From the NCBI GenBank assembly GCA_965246795.1, contig CBDFFN010000012.1:1-64000 (forward strand): a DNA stretch of 64,000 nt, given 5' to 3'. The notes beneath the pieces were generated by a model that did not search any database, had not been told where the DNA came from, and saw only the letters and a list, made by a program, of their open reading frames with translations. The position numbers were made by a program, and so were the translations under genes. Positions 1 through 9,300 of this stretch are shown here, piece after piece. The stretch's first letter is position 1. The number at the start of each line of letters is the position of its first letter. Source of the DNA: JAJXWB01 sp965246795 (GTDB lineage: Bacteria > Pseudomonadota > Alphaproteobacteria > Rhizobiales > Beijerinckiaceae).

Positions 1-688
1 GCGCTCAACTCAATCGTGCTCGAAACAAAGGCGTCGTCGTTCGCACCGTGACGCCTACGGAACTCGCCGACGACGCCGAGGTGCGGCAGTGCCTCGCCGA
101 CTGGCTCCATGCCCGGCCCATGCCCGCGATGGCGTTTTCCTCGTCGAGCCGCACGCGCTCGACGGCGAACTCGCCGGGCGGCGGGCGTACATCGCGACGC
201 GCGACGGCAAGCCGATCGGCTTCCTTCTCGCCTCGCCGGTGGCGACGCGGAACGGGTTTCTGTTCGAGCAGATCATCCGCGGCCGCGGCGCGGTAAACGG
301 GACGGCCGAGTCGCTCATCGACTTCGCGATGCGCGACCTCGCCGCCGCCGGCGCAACGTACGTCACGCAAGGCCTTGTCGTCCTTTCGAGCGAAGCCGAC
401 GTGATGCTCTCGAAAAATCCGCTATGGCTGCGCACGCTCACGGCGTGGGCCCGCGCGCACGGCAACCGCTTTTACAACTTCCGCGGTCTCGCCGCGTTCC
501 GAGCGAAGATGCAACCCGACGCGTGGGAGCCGATCTACGTCATCACCAACGAGAAGCGATTCTCGATCACGTCGATGGACGCGATCGCACGAGCGTTTCT
601 CTGCCGCCCGCCGATCGTCGCGCTGTTCAACGCCGCGACGCGTGCCGTAAGGCAGGAACTGTCGTGGCTCATGGGAGCGGGTCAGTGA
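1..688 (+). pseudogene. DUF2156 / MprF C-terminal-type acyltransferase domain, 5'-truncated by the window and frameshifted
   Basis: The left edge encodes in frame 3 (from base 3) AQLNRARNKGV...RPMPAMAF, and then in frame 2 from about base 131 FLVEPHALDGELAGRRAYIA through to the stop at 686-688. Joined, they read as the aminoacyl/GNAT-like DUF2156 fold found at the C-terminus of MprF lysyl-phosphatidylglycerol synthases, where the segment RPMPxMGFLVE is usual. The frame change lies at about 125-140, and one missing G after the ATG at 129 would restore the reading frame. The family modifies membrane lipids or acts as a stand-alone acyltransferase; the substrate here cannot be told. Either the gene is a recent pseudogene or the base is a sequence error. 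The upstream part is outside the window. Confidence 0.6.
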
Positions 689-705
689 TCGCAACAGCGA
701 ACGAA

Positions 706-805
706 CGTGGCAGGGGCTTCCAGCCCCTGCGCAAGCCGCCTGAGCGGCTCTCTTATCTTCAGTTGTGTCGCCAGATTTGCGCAGGGGCTGGAATCCCCTG
801 CCACG
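706..805. repeat. Imperfect palindromic intergenic repeat (REP/BIME-like)
   Basis: Arms at 706-734 and 777-805 are 29-base inverted repeats with a single mismatch. A second small stem (734-739 with 744-749) sits just inside. The core GCAGGGGCT is itself half of a local palindrome. The element fills the gap between a plus-strand gene end and the next plus-strand start. It resembles dispersed REP-type repeats that are commonly mistranslated as RGFQPL. Confidence 0.75.
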
Positions 806-827
806 AAACAGACACCGCGGTCGGAGC

Positions 828-1412
828 ATGGCCAACAAAAACATCCACGCATTTACTCCCGACGGCCGGTACTTCGTCGTCCGCGGCCGGCTGTGGCGCG
901 CGACGAATCCGAATCTCACGGCCGCGGAACGTGAGCAGCTGACGAAGAAATTGATGGCCGCCCGGCGCGATGTTGGCGCGGCATTGAAGGCAGAAAACAA
1001 CCTCGCCGAGCGTCGCGCGCGTCGACGCGTGAACGCGGCGAAAATCGCCCTCGGCGAGCGCGGGCCGGCGTGGTGGACCGACGGCGCGCGTGATCTCCGC
1101 GAGACTGCGCGCTTCCGACGGCAGGATGATCGGGATCGGCGCTTTCGGCAGCAAGTCCCGTTGAAGATCGGGCGCCCGTTGCGCGAAAGAATTTGCACGC
1201 GCGTCCACATCGTTTCGATCGAGGCTCATGATCGACGCGCTTGTCGTCGCCGGGGAGAGCGGCGACGGCGCGCGCCATCTGCGCCACTGACTGGCTCGGC
1301 ATCGACGGTGCGCGGCGCGCGAGTTCGGCGACATAGGCGGTATCGAGCTGGCCACCGTCAGCGAGCGCGGTCAGCGCCTCGACGCGCTCGCGCAACTCAT
1401 TGCCGACGATGA
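828..1412 (+). CDS. Conserved hypothetical protein with altered C-terminus
   Basis: ATG at 828 opens MANKNIHAFTPDGRYFVVRG, followed by RLWRATNPNL and, near residues 78-89, GERGPAWWTDGA. This pattern is recalled from a family of small (about 100-110 residue) uncharacterised alphaproteobacterial proteins. Only about the first 92 residues look genuine. Beyond the WWTDGA motif the frame runs antisense through the end of the convergent macroglobulin gene to a stop at 1412 and becomes Arg-rich, unlike the family. I infer that the native C-terminus was lost where the two convergent genes were joined. No function can be assigned. Confidence 0.55.
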   Translation: MANKNIHAFTPDGRYFVVRGRLWRATNPNLTAAEREQLTKKLMAARRDVGAALKAENNLAERRARRRVNAAKIALGERGPAWWTDGARDLRETARFRRQDDRDRRFRQQVPLKIGRPLRERICTRVHIVSIEAHDRRACRRRGERRRRAPSAPLTGSASTVRGARVRRHRRYRAGHRQRARSAPRRARATHCRR

Positions 1413-4400
1413 GCCGGCCATAGTCGGAACGCAGCGAGAGCTTCAGCACGTTGGCGAGCCGCTCACCGAGCGCCGCATCGACGGGCTCGCCTGCGTTCTT
1501 CGCTGCAACCCAGAAGGAATAGGCCCAGGCCGTGAGCGAGACATTGCCGCGCGCCTTTGGCCAGAAGGCGACGAGCCCGTTGGCGTCGACCGCCTGCGAG
1601 ATCGCTTGCAGCGTGTTGCGCACGTCGGCCGACAGACGCTTGTCGAAGCCCGTTGCGGCCAGCACCGGTGCGAACGGTTTCAATGCAAGGCCGGCAGATG
1701 CCGTCGCGATGCGCTGCTCCGTGCAACCATAGGGATATTCGAGCAACGCATCGAGCCCGGCGATCAGACGCACGATGGCGGGATCCGTCGCCAGCGTCAC
1801 GTCGCGAGAAAACGTGCCGGGCCGTACTGCTGTCGTCGCGCCAGCAAGTGCGAGCGTGCCGTTCGGCGCGACATCCGCGATCCGGTGCTCCTTCACAACA
1901 TTGCGGTCAGGCCGCACAGGCAGCGCGATCTCGATATTGTCGGCCGCGCGGTCGGCATCGCGCGTGAGCCCGAAGCGTAGACGTGCCGCAATTGCGGTCG
2001 TGCCGTCGGGGACGCTTACTGGAAACTCGAGCCTTGCAGGCGCGCCGTTCTGCCAGGCGAAGCGTTGTTCGCCCGCGCCCGTCAGCGTCAGGCCATTCGC
2101 GGCGAGGGTCAGCCGTCCCGTGCCCGACGGCCCTTCCACGATCCGTCCGATCAATCCCGCGTCGAACATGTCGCCTGGCCGCACGAAGCGCGGCAGTGCC
2201 GGCTGCGCGACCAGTTCTTGCCGCACCAGCATCTCGCCCGTCGCGAAGCCGAAGCGATCCGGACCGGAGATCGCCTTTGCGCGCAGTCTGAAGACGGTGA
2301 GCGAGTCCGGCAGCTTCACCTTGATTTTCGCGACGCCGTCCGGACCGACCGCGACCTTCGGCAGATAGATCGGCACAGGCGTGAAGTTCTTGCGCACGCT
2401 GACGTTGGAATCCGCACCCCATTCGTCGAGACCCGCATCGCCCCCGGGCGTCTCTTCCAGCGGGATGATGCCGAACGCCATGTTGCGCGTGTCGCGTGCC
2501 GCCATTTTCGTCGGTCTGTCGACGATGAAGTTTTTCAGCGGGTCGAGCGGCCGCTCCTTCGCAAGCGCGAAGATCGCTTGATCGACCATCCAGAACGTCG
2601 CTTCGCCCGAAACAGGCTTGCCCGTGTCGTCGGCGAGACGCAGCGTAACCTCGACTTCTTGGCCCGGCCGTGCCTTTGCCGGCGCTTCGAGCGATGCGAC
2701 GACGATGTTTTTGACCGGCGTCACGTTGATCCATTTCGTCGCCGCGATCGTCACCGGCTTGCCCTGATCGAAGGGCGCACTCGGATCGTTTGCCGTGCCC
2801 GGCAGCCGTCCGCGCATGACGAGGAAATGCACCGCGAGCTTCGGCATCTGCTCCTTCGCGAGCGTCACGGGATAGCGGCCAAACCCGTTCGTGATGTCGA
2901 CCCAGTCGTAGCGATATTTTCCGCCCGGCTCCTCGACGATCGCTAGCGCACGCGCGGTCTGGAACGGCGACTGGATGACGAGCGTCGCCGTCTCGCCGGG
3001 CGCATAGGCGTCCTTCTCAGTCGAAACTTCAGCTGTCTGCGCCGGCGCGCGCGCCCAGGTCACGGGCGTGTCGCCTCCGACGAATGTATCGACACTAATC
3101 TGCTGCCTGCGGCCGATACGATCGGATGCCTCGACCTGCACGAGATAGACGCCGGCCTCGCGCACATCGAAGGCGAGTTTCTGCGCATCCCTAGTGCTCG
3201 TCACTCTTCGTTCGAGGATCGTCTCGTCGATCACTTCGGTGACGTATTTCGCAGAACCTTGCGCGAAATCGCTCGCCTGCAGCACCGACGACCAGTTGCG
3301 GCGCACGAAGCGCACCGTCATGTCGAGCCCTTCGAGCGGCTTACCCTGCGCGTCGACAGCAAGAATTTCCGGCTCGAATGTGCCTGCCTTTGCGACATAG
3401 CGCGGCGCTTTCACGCCAAGCACGAAAGCGGGCAGGGCGATGACGGAGGTGACGTTGCGCACCTCCATGTCGTCGTCGCCCGACACGGTTGCTTCGATCT
3501 GGTAGCGGCGCGGCTGCGCCGTCGGCTCGATCGTCGGATCGAAGGAGATGCGCGCCGCACCGCCCGCGTCTGTCGTGCCGCTACGCTCGAACACCGGCGC
3601 CGCTTTGAACGCGCCGTCCTGAGAGAAGCGCGCATCGCTCGAGAAGAACCAGCCTTCGCGGCCGGGCGGCGTCCAGGTGTAGGGGAACTGGCTCGCCCGC
3701 CATTTGATCGGACGATTGGCGACGAGGCCGCCAGCGAAATAACGCGACACGAGATCGACGTTGAATGGCGCGTCGAGCGGCGCGCGCTCCGGCGCGTTCA
3801 GCAGCACCTCGAACGTCGGCAAGCGATAGGCTTCCTTCTTGAACGGAAAGAGCCCGCAGGCGCCGCCGTCCGCGCCTTCTTCGTCCGTCGCAGCCGTGTC
3901 GGAGGCGGGCTGGTCGCCATCGTCCGACGCCTGATCGTCGGATGGAGCGGTGGCATCGCCTTTCTTCTTCGCGTCCTTCGACTTTGGCGTATCCGGCTCG
4001 TATTTGACGGAATAGTCGCCGGTCGCGGGCGTCGCGGCATCGAAGCGATGGTAGAAGCTGCCCGTGGCGTCGAGCTTCACCGGCACGCGCCATTCCTGAT
4101 TGGCAGGGCCGGTGACGAGAATCGTGCCGCCGCCCTTCGCGAACGCTAGCGCACCACCGAGGTAAGAGCGTACGTAACCCTTGATGTAGACCGGCTCTTC
4201 CGGCCGGTAGATCGGCCGTTCCGTGAAGACGTGGCACAGAACGCGCGCCTTTTCCGCACGGTCGGCCTCCTCGTTCGTCGTCCAGGCTAGCCACGGCTCT
4301 TCCGGCTTCGTCCAGTTCTCCTTGCGGTATTGTGTCGGGCCGGAGCCTGGTTCCAGCACAAGCACGTCGAGGCTTTTGCGTACGGTGATGCGCTTGATCT

Positions 4401-6351
4401 CGGCACTTTTGCGATTTGCGGCGTCCCAGACGAAGCCGCCGTCGGCATCGGTGACGCCCGTCGCGAGCGCAACGAACTTGTCGTCGCGCAATCCTTCCAA
4501 TCGGATGTCGGCCTCGCCAACCGGACGCGCGGTGGACAGCGACGTCACCGCGAATTTCACGCGAGAGGGTTCTTCGACTGTCGACAGCGTCAGGTCGGTC
4601 ACCTGCACGCGCATCCAGTCGCGTGTCGCGCCGTCGACCGCGCGCATGCCGACGAGATAAGTGCCGGGCTGTCCCTCACCGGAAATCTTCGTGAGATGCG
4701 GCTTGAGATCAAGACCGAATTTCGCTGCGACGCCGCCGCGGCGGATCGGAAGCGTTAGCAGTTCCGACACCGCCGGCGAGCCCAACGCCTTCAGGCGCGC
4801 GTTCATGGCGTCGCCGTCGGGATCCTTGTCGTCAGTCCATTTCGTGGGCTCGTTGCCGGGCAGGGGTGGTGCGTCGGAGTCGTCGCTCTGCAATCCGTCG
4901 GACGGGAAGGGCCAGAAATCTCGCGCGAGCGGATCAATCTTGTGGATGCGCAGATCGACCTTGTCGTAACCGCTGCCGCGCATCGGCACGATTTGCGGGC
5001 CAAGCCGCTCGACGATGCCGGCATTCGCATCCCACACGAGCGCGGGCGCATCGGCGATGAAGGCCATTTGGCCGACGAACGCCGGACCTTCGAGCACGCG
5101 CTTGCGTTCGTCGCGCAGGCTGCCGGGCGCGATGCGAATTTCGTACATCGTGTCGGCGAGGAATTTCGCCGACAGCCGCAATTTGCGATCATCGCGTTCG
5201 ACCGAGAGATCGTCGACCGGTGGCGTGATGCGGATCGCATCGCGCGCTTTCACGATGTCGATCTCTTCGGGCTTCGCGGTGAAGGTCACAGACAGCGTGC
5301 GCTTCGTGCCCTTCGCTTTGCTGGAGGAATCATCGTCGCCGCCGCCCGACGCGTAAGGCTTGCAACGCAGGAGCGTTCCGACCTGAAGATCGTCCAGGCC
5401 GCGTCCACACGCCATCTTCGTCGCGGCGAAGGGTTCGGCGCTGCGCAAGCGCAACTCCCATGTCGGATCGTCGAGGCCCGCATCGTCCGAAAGTTTCAGT
5501 CGGACGATGGCGACGCGCGAATCCGGCACCGCCCGCCGGAGCTGCACGAGATAGGTCGCCGGTGCGTCCGACGCCTTACGCGACAGCGCGCGCACGGAGA
5601 AATCCTGCGGCCCAAGCAGCAGGCCGCTCTTCGCATCGAGACCGGGCGCGGGCCGCACCTCGATCTGCAGCATGCGCGTCAAGGTTGCGAGATCGACGGG
5701 ATCGGTGAAGGTGAGGATGACGCGGTCAAGATCGGTGATTGGCTCTGCGTCTGCCGCGGGATCGGAGGCTGTCGGCGTCGGCAACAACGGTACAAGACGC
5801 TTGTCGAAACCGTCGCCCTTGAAGCGCACGGCGGCGAGCGGCTTCCACGGATCGGCGGGGCGGAATTGCAGCGCGCGTGCACCGAGCCATTGCCATGCGC
5901 CGGGCACGTCGGGTTCGAGCTGCACGACGCGTTTTGGGTCGTCTTCCGGGCCGCCCTTCGCGGGGCCGATATCGCGATCGAAGAAGACCGTCACCGGGTC
6001 CCACGAACGCAGGAAGCGATCCGGCACGATGCGTGCGCCATCGGCGCGCTGGAGGATGTCGAGCGAGGGTGGCGGTGCGGTCTGGGCGAGGGCGGGAAGG
6101 GGAGTGAGGAAGGTAAGTGCGGCGATAGCCAGCGTGCGGAACCACTGTCGTCCCCCCACCCCAACCCTCACCCACAAGGGGGGAGGGGGCAAGTTGCCCA
6201 CACCATCTGGCTTCGAAGTTACAGTGCGAGATGCGTTCGAAGATGGAGTCGCGCGTACGTTGGGCGATCCGCTGCGATCTCCCTCCCCCCTTGTGGGGGA
6301 GGGTTGGGGTGGGGGGTACAAACCCTCAAAGAGCACGACCGAACTCTTCAT
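916..6351 (-). CDS. Alpha-2-macroglobulin family protein with disrupted C-terminus
   Basis: A long bacterial macroglobulin: signal-peptide-like stretch WFRTLAIAALTFLTPLPALA about 65-85 residues into the frame, a series of MG/bait-type beta domains, and near residue 1540 the thioester motif YGCTEQ in the TED domain. Family members trap or inhibit proteases in the periplasm. Start at 6351 overlaps the stop of the upstream giant gene as ATGA, implying translational coupling; a GTG at 6158 directly ahead of the signal peptide is an alternative start. Real similarity continues only to about 1085, and there it changes frame three times (near 1230, 1156 and 1132): ASIETMWTRVQILSRNG, LAAESADP and IILPSEARSLAEITRAV each lie in another frame. 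The last 100 or so residues of the open frame are therefore probably not native. The usual partner PbpC is not in the window. Confidence 0.85.
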   Translation of the reverse strand: MKSSVVLFEGLYPPPQPSPTRGEGDRSGSPNVRATPSSNASRTVTSKPDGVGNLPPPPLWVRVGVGGRQWFRTLAIAALTFLTPLPALAQTAPPPSLDILQRADGARIVPDRFLRSWDPVTVFFDRDIGPAKGGPEDDPKRVVQLEPDVPGAWQWLGARALQFRPADPWKPLAAVRFKGDGFDKRLVPLLPTPTASDPAADAEPITDLDRVILTFTDPVDLATLTRMLQIEVRPAPGLDAKSGLLLGPQDFSVRALSRKASDAPATYLVQLRRAVPDSRVAIVRLKLSDDAGLDDPTWELRLRSAEPFAATKMACGRGLDDLQVGTLLRCKPYASGGGDDDSSSKAKGTKRTLSVTFTAKPEEIDIVKARDAIRITPPVDDLSVERDDRKLRLSAKFLADTMYEIRIAPGSLRDERKRVLEGPAFVGQMAFIADAPALVWDANAGIVERLGPQIVPMRGSGYDKVDLRIHKIDPLARDFWPFPSDGLQSDDSDAPPLPGNEPTKWTDDKDPDGDAMNARLKALGSPAVSELLTLPIRRGGVAAKFGLDLKPHLTKISGEGQPGTYLVGMRAVDGATRDWMRVQVTDLTLSTVEEPSRVKFAVTSLSTARPVGEADIRLEGLRDDKFVALATGVTDADGGFVWDAANRKSAEIKRITVRKSLDVLVLEPGSGPTQYRKENWTKPEEPWLAWTTNEEADRAEKARVLCHVFTERPIYRPEEPVYIKGYVRSYLGGALAFAKGGGTILVTGPANQEWRVPVKLDATGSFYHRFDAATPATGDYSVKYEPDTPKSKDAKKKGDATAPSDDQASDDGDQPASDTAATDEEGADGGACGLFPFKKEAYRLPTFEVLLNAPERAPLDAPFNVDLVSRYFAGGLVANRPIKWRASQFPYTWTPPGREGWFFSSDARFSQDGAFKAAPVFERSGTTDAGGAARISFDPTIEPTAQPRRYQIEATVSGDDDMEVRNVTSVIALPAFVLGVKAPRYVAKAGTFEPEILAVDAQGKPLEGLDMTVRFVRRNWSSVLQASDFAQGSAKYVTEVIDETILERRVTSTRDAQKLAFDVREAGVYLVQVEASDRIGRRQQISVDTFVGGDTPVTWARAPAQTAEVSTEKDAYAPGETATLVIQSPFQTARALAIVEEPGGKYRYDWVDITNGFGRYPVTLAKEQMPKLAVHFLVMRGRLPGTANDPSAPFDQGKPVTIAATKWINVTPVKNIVVASLEAPAKARPGQEVEVTLRLADDTGKPVSGEATFWMVDQAIFALAKERPLDPLKNFIVDRPTKMAARDTRNMAFGIIPLEETPGGDAGLDEWGADSNVSVRKNFTPVPIYLPKVAVGPDGVAKIKVKLPDSLTVFRLRAKAISGPDRFGFATGEMLVRQELVAQPALPRFVRPGDMFDAGLIGRIVEGPSGTGRLTLAANGLTLTGAGEQRFAWQNGAPARLEFPVSVPDGTTAIAARLRFGLTRDADRAADNIEIALPVRPDRNVVKEHRIADVAPNGTLALAGATTAVRPGTFSRDVTLATDPAIVRLIAGLDALLEYPYGCTEQRIATASAGLALKPFAPVLAATGFDKRLSADVRNTLQAISQAVDANGLVAFWPKARGNVSLTAWAYSFWVAAKNAGEPVDAALGERLANVLKLSLRSDYGRLIVGNELRERVEALTALADGGQLDTAYVAELARRAPSMPSQSVAQMARAVAALPGDDKRVDHEPRSKRCGRACKFFRATGARSSTGLAAESADPDHPAVGSAQSRGDHARRRSTTPARARRGRFSPRSRVDARDARRGCFLPSMPRQHRAGRPSISSSAAHVPRP
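6151..6316. repeat. REP-like inverted repeat pair within macroglobulin 5' end
   Basis: Arms 6151-6187 and 6281-6316 are about 36 bases long and inverted, differing by one substitution and one G in a homopolymer, with a spacer of roughly 93 bases. Each arm is rich in CCCTC/GAGGG and resembles the widespread proteobacterial intergenic repeat often mistranslated as PPLWVRVGVGG. It lies between the overlapping ATG at 6351 and the signal peptide of the macroglobulin, adding an in-frame low-complexity segment if 6351 is the true start. Confidence 0.8.
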
Positions 6352-9300
6352 CGCTGCACCTTCGTCATCCCGACGAGTTCGAAATATTTGGCCGCGACAT
6401 CGGCGGGCGGGCCGCTTGGTCGCGGCTTGAGACCAACGATGGCCGGTCGCACGGTGACGGCTGTGCCGTCGGCCGGCGCGCGCGCCTCCAAGAGGTAGCG
6501 GCCTTTTTCGAGCTTGCGCATCTGCGCGACGCCTTCGCCGAGCGCAACGCCATTCACGTCCAGCAAGCGCGCAAGAACTCGATCGGGTTCGGCGCGCAGA
6601 CCGACGCCGACCATGCCGGCGCGTGAAACCTCGAAGGCAAAGAGCGCGCTCGCGCCGGGCGCCAGAACCTGTGCTTCGCCAATGCCGTCGCCAACCGGCG
6701 TGATCGGCTCGGCCGAGACGTCGAGCGTGCCGGTGAGCGAGCCGTCATGTGGCGAGAACACACGCAGTTCGGCATCTCCCGCCGCAACGTAGCGTCGGAC
6801 ATCGGCGCCGAGCGGCTTCGCCTCCGGATCGCCCGCGCCGGCCTGCCGCAGGGCGAAGACGACGGGTGCGGTCGTACGCACGCGCACCAGCATTGGCGTG
6901 TCTGCGCGCAGCGCGAGTGCCATCGATGCGCCTTCGAGTTTTACGCTCGCGGGTAGGGCGGGTGCGATGGGTTTTGGCGCCGACCAAGGCGTGACGTCGC
7001 CGCGCGAGAGGCCCGCCACAACGAGCCCTGCGGGATGATCGAGCGTGAGGCTGCCGGGACTGGGCAGGGCAATGGATGTGCCGCGTAAAACGCGGCCGTC
7101 GCTGGTGACAAACGTCGCGGCGCTGCCGGCAACATTCAGACGATCGCCGGCCTGTGCATCGACGGAAAGCGTCACCGCGCCTGCCGCGCCGTAGTAGCGT
7201 TTCGTCACGCCACCGGCCGCAAGTGTGGACTGCGCCGATGTCGGCACGAGATCGAGCCCCGCCGGCGCGGCCACATCACTCGTGTTGACGAGCAACGCTT
7301 CCGTCCAGGCACCGGTCGCTTCGCGCGCCGTGGCGGTGTCGCCGTTCCACATGGCAAGAGTCGCATCGCCACCGGACAGAGCCGCCGCGACGCCCGGTGC
7401 GAGTTGAAGCGAAATGCGCTTGTTACCGGACGCGAGGTGAAGTGGTTGCGCCGTCATCGGTGGAACGACGAGAGTTTTCGCCGCGCCGGCGTCTATGGCT
7501 GCGGCGCGCGTGACGTCGATGGCTGTTGCGCGGACGGCGAGGTCACCGTCGCCGCCAGCATTGCCGAGCCTCGTCGGCGCATCGCCGGTGAGCGCGAAAG
7601 CCGTGCCTTGCGCGACCGCGCCGCGTTCCGAGAGGAAGCCCGGCTGCCCGTCGGTCGCATCCGCACGCCACACGCGCAGCCGATCTGCTGGACCGGCGGG
7701 CAATGTCGCGACCTCGCCCGCGGCCAAGGTCAGCGCGATGCTACGCGCATCGGCTTTCATCGGTTCGGCGGAGACGGCGGCATTCGACCTTGCCGGCGCG
7801 ACGAACCAGACGGCATCCGCCTGCGGCGCGACCGGTCCGGTTTCAAGCGATGCGAGCGTACGTCCGACCATAGATCCTGCCAGCAGACCTGCGGTCCGCG
7901 CCGGCAGCGTGACGATTGCCTGTCCCGGCGTCGCAAGTCGCCCTACGCGCCAGTTCCCGAGCGGTCCGTCGGAACCTGCCAGTGCAAGTGCGACGCTCGC
8001 ACCGTTGCTGGCCGTCGTCGAAACCGCACGTGCGCCGAGCGTCGCGGACGTGTTTCCGCCGTCGACCGGCCAAATCGCGACTTCCCAACCGTCGCGCGTC
8101 GCGGCATCGATCGGCACTGCGATCACCGGGGCGCGCCCGCGGGAGAATCCGACAACCTTCCCGCGTCGCTCCAGCGACAGGACAATCTCCGCGTCGGCCT
8201 GCGCTGCGATAAGTAGAAGCGAGCCGGCATCGGGCGACGCGATCGCGTAGCGACTGACGTCCGCGCCACCCGCCGTCGTAGTGCCGGACAGTGTGAGATC
8301 GCGTGGTGCGACGGACGCGGGCAGGGCGAGCCGCACCTCGACCTTGGTCCGGTCGTCCGCATCTCCGTCGCCCATAGCGATCGAAGCATCGTCGCCATCG
8401 GGTGCATCGTCCGATGCGCGATCTTTCGGCGCGTCTCCGTCCTTGGATTCGGCGTTGTCGCTCGACTCTGACGCGTCGTCTGCGGATCGCTTCGGCGTTT
8501 CCAGCGCTGTGAGATCGAGCGAATAGCGGCCTGCCGGCAGTCGGCGTGACAACGCGATGTTCCAATCGTCGGCGCGGCCGGATAGGCGCTCGATCGCCTC
8601 ACCCGTTTCGTTGCGCAGCACGGCGGAAAGCTGCGTATCGCCAAACGTCGTCAGACCGACGACGCGATCCTGCTCGACGACGAAGGGGATCGTCGCTGGC
8701 AAATCGACAAAGCGTGGGCTGCCGGGCTGGATTTCTTCGGACGACAGTTCGAGCGTGTAGTCGAGCCGGTCGTCACGCCCTGTCGCGCGCATTTCGACAG
8801 CGTAACGACCCACTGCAAGCTCGCCCTCGAACGCCTTGTCCTTGGCGATGCGCGCGACCGGTTTGTCGTCGCCGATGCGCAGCAGGTCGCCGCTCATGCC
8901 ATCGCTTGTCTCGAGCGTGACTTTCGCCGCTCCGGCGAGCGTGAATTCGTAGCGGTCCGGCACGCGCGGCGCGTCTTTTGCCGGCTCGCGCCACTGCGCC
9001 TTTACCGTTTTTTCGAAGGGCAGCGCATGCGGCCCATGGCCTTCGAGAGGCTTGTCCTCGATCGCGCGTCGCAACCGCACGACGATCTGCGCCTCGACAT
9101 CCGGCGGCATCACGACAAGACGGTAGCGACCTTTCTCGAAACGCCGACGCTGGGTCATCATTTCGCCGGGCGCGGCCAGTGGCCAGCCTTCAGAATCTTC
9201 GAGACGGGCGGTCCAGTCACGATCGAGCCCGTAGAGATCGAGCCGGTAGTCGCCGGTCTCGGCAATATCGAGCGCGAAGGAAGCGCCGGCGCCATCGCTC

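Noticed and set aside
4942..6498. A 518-residue plus-strand open frame opposite the macroglobulin gene
   Set aside because: It lies antisense to a recognised coding sequence, is Arg-rich without motifs, and follows from the high GC content.
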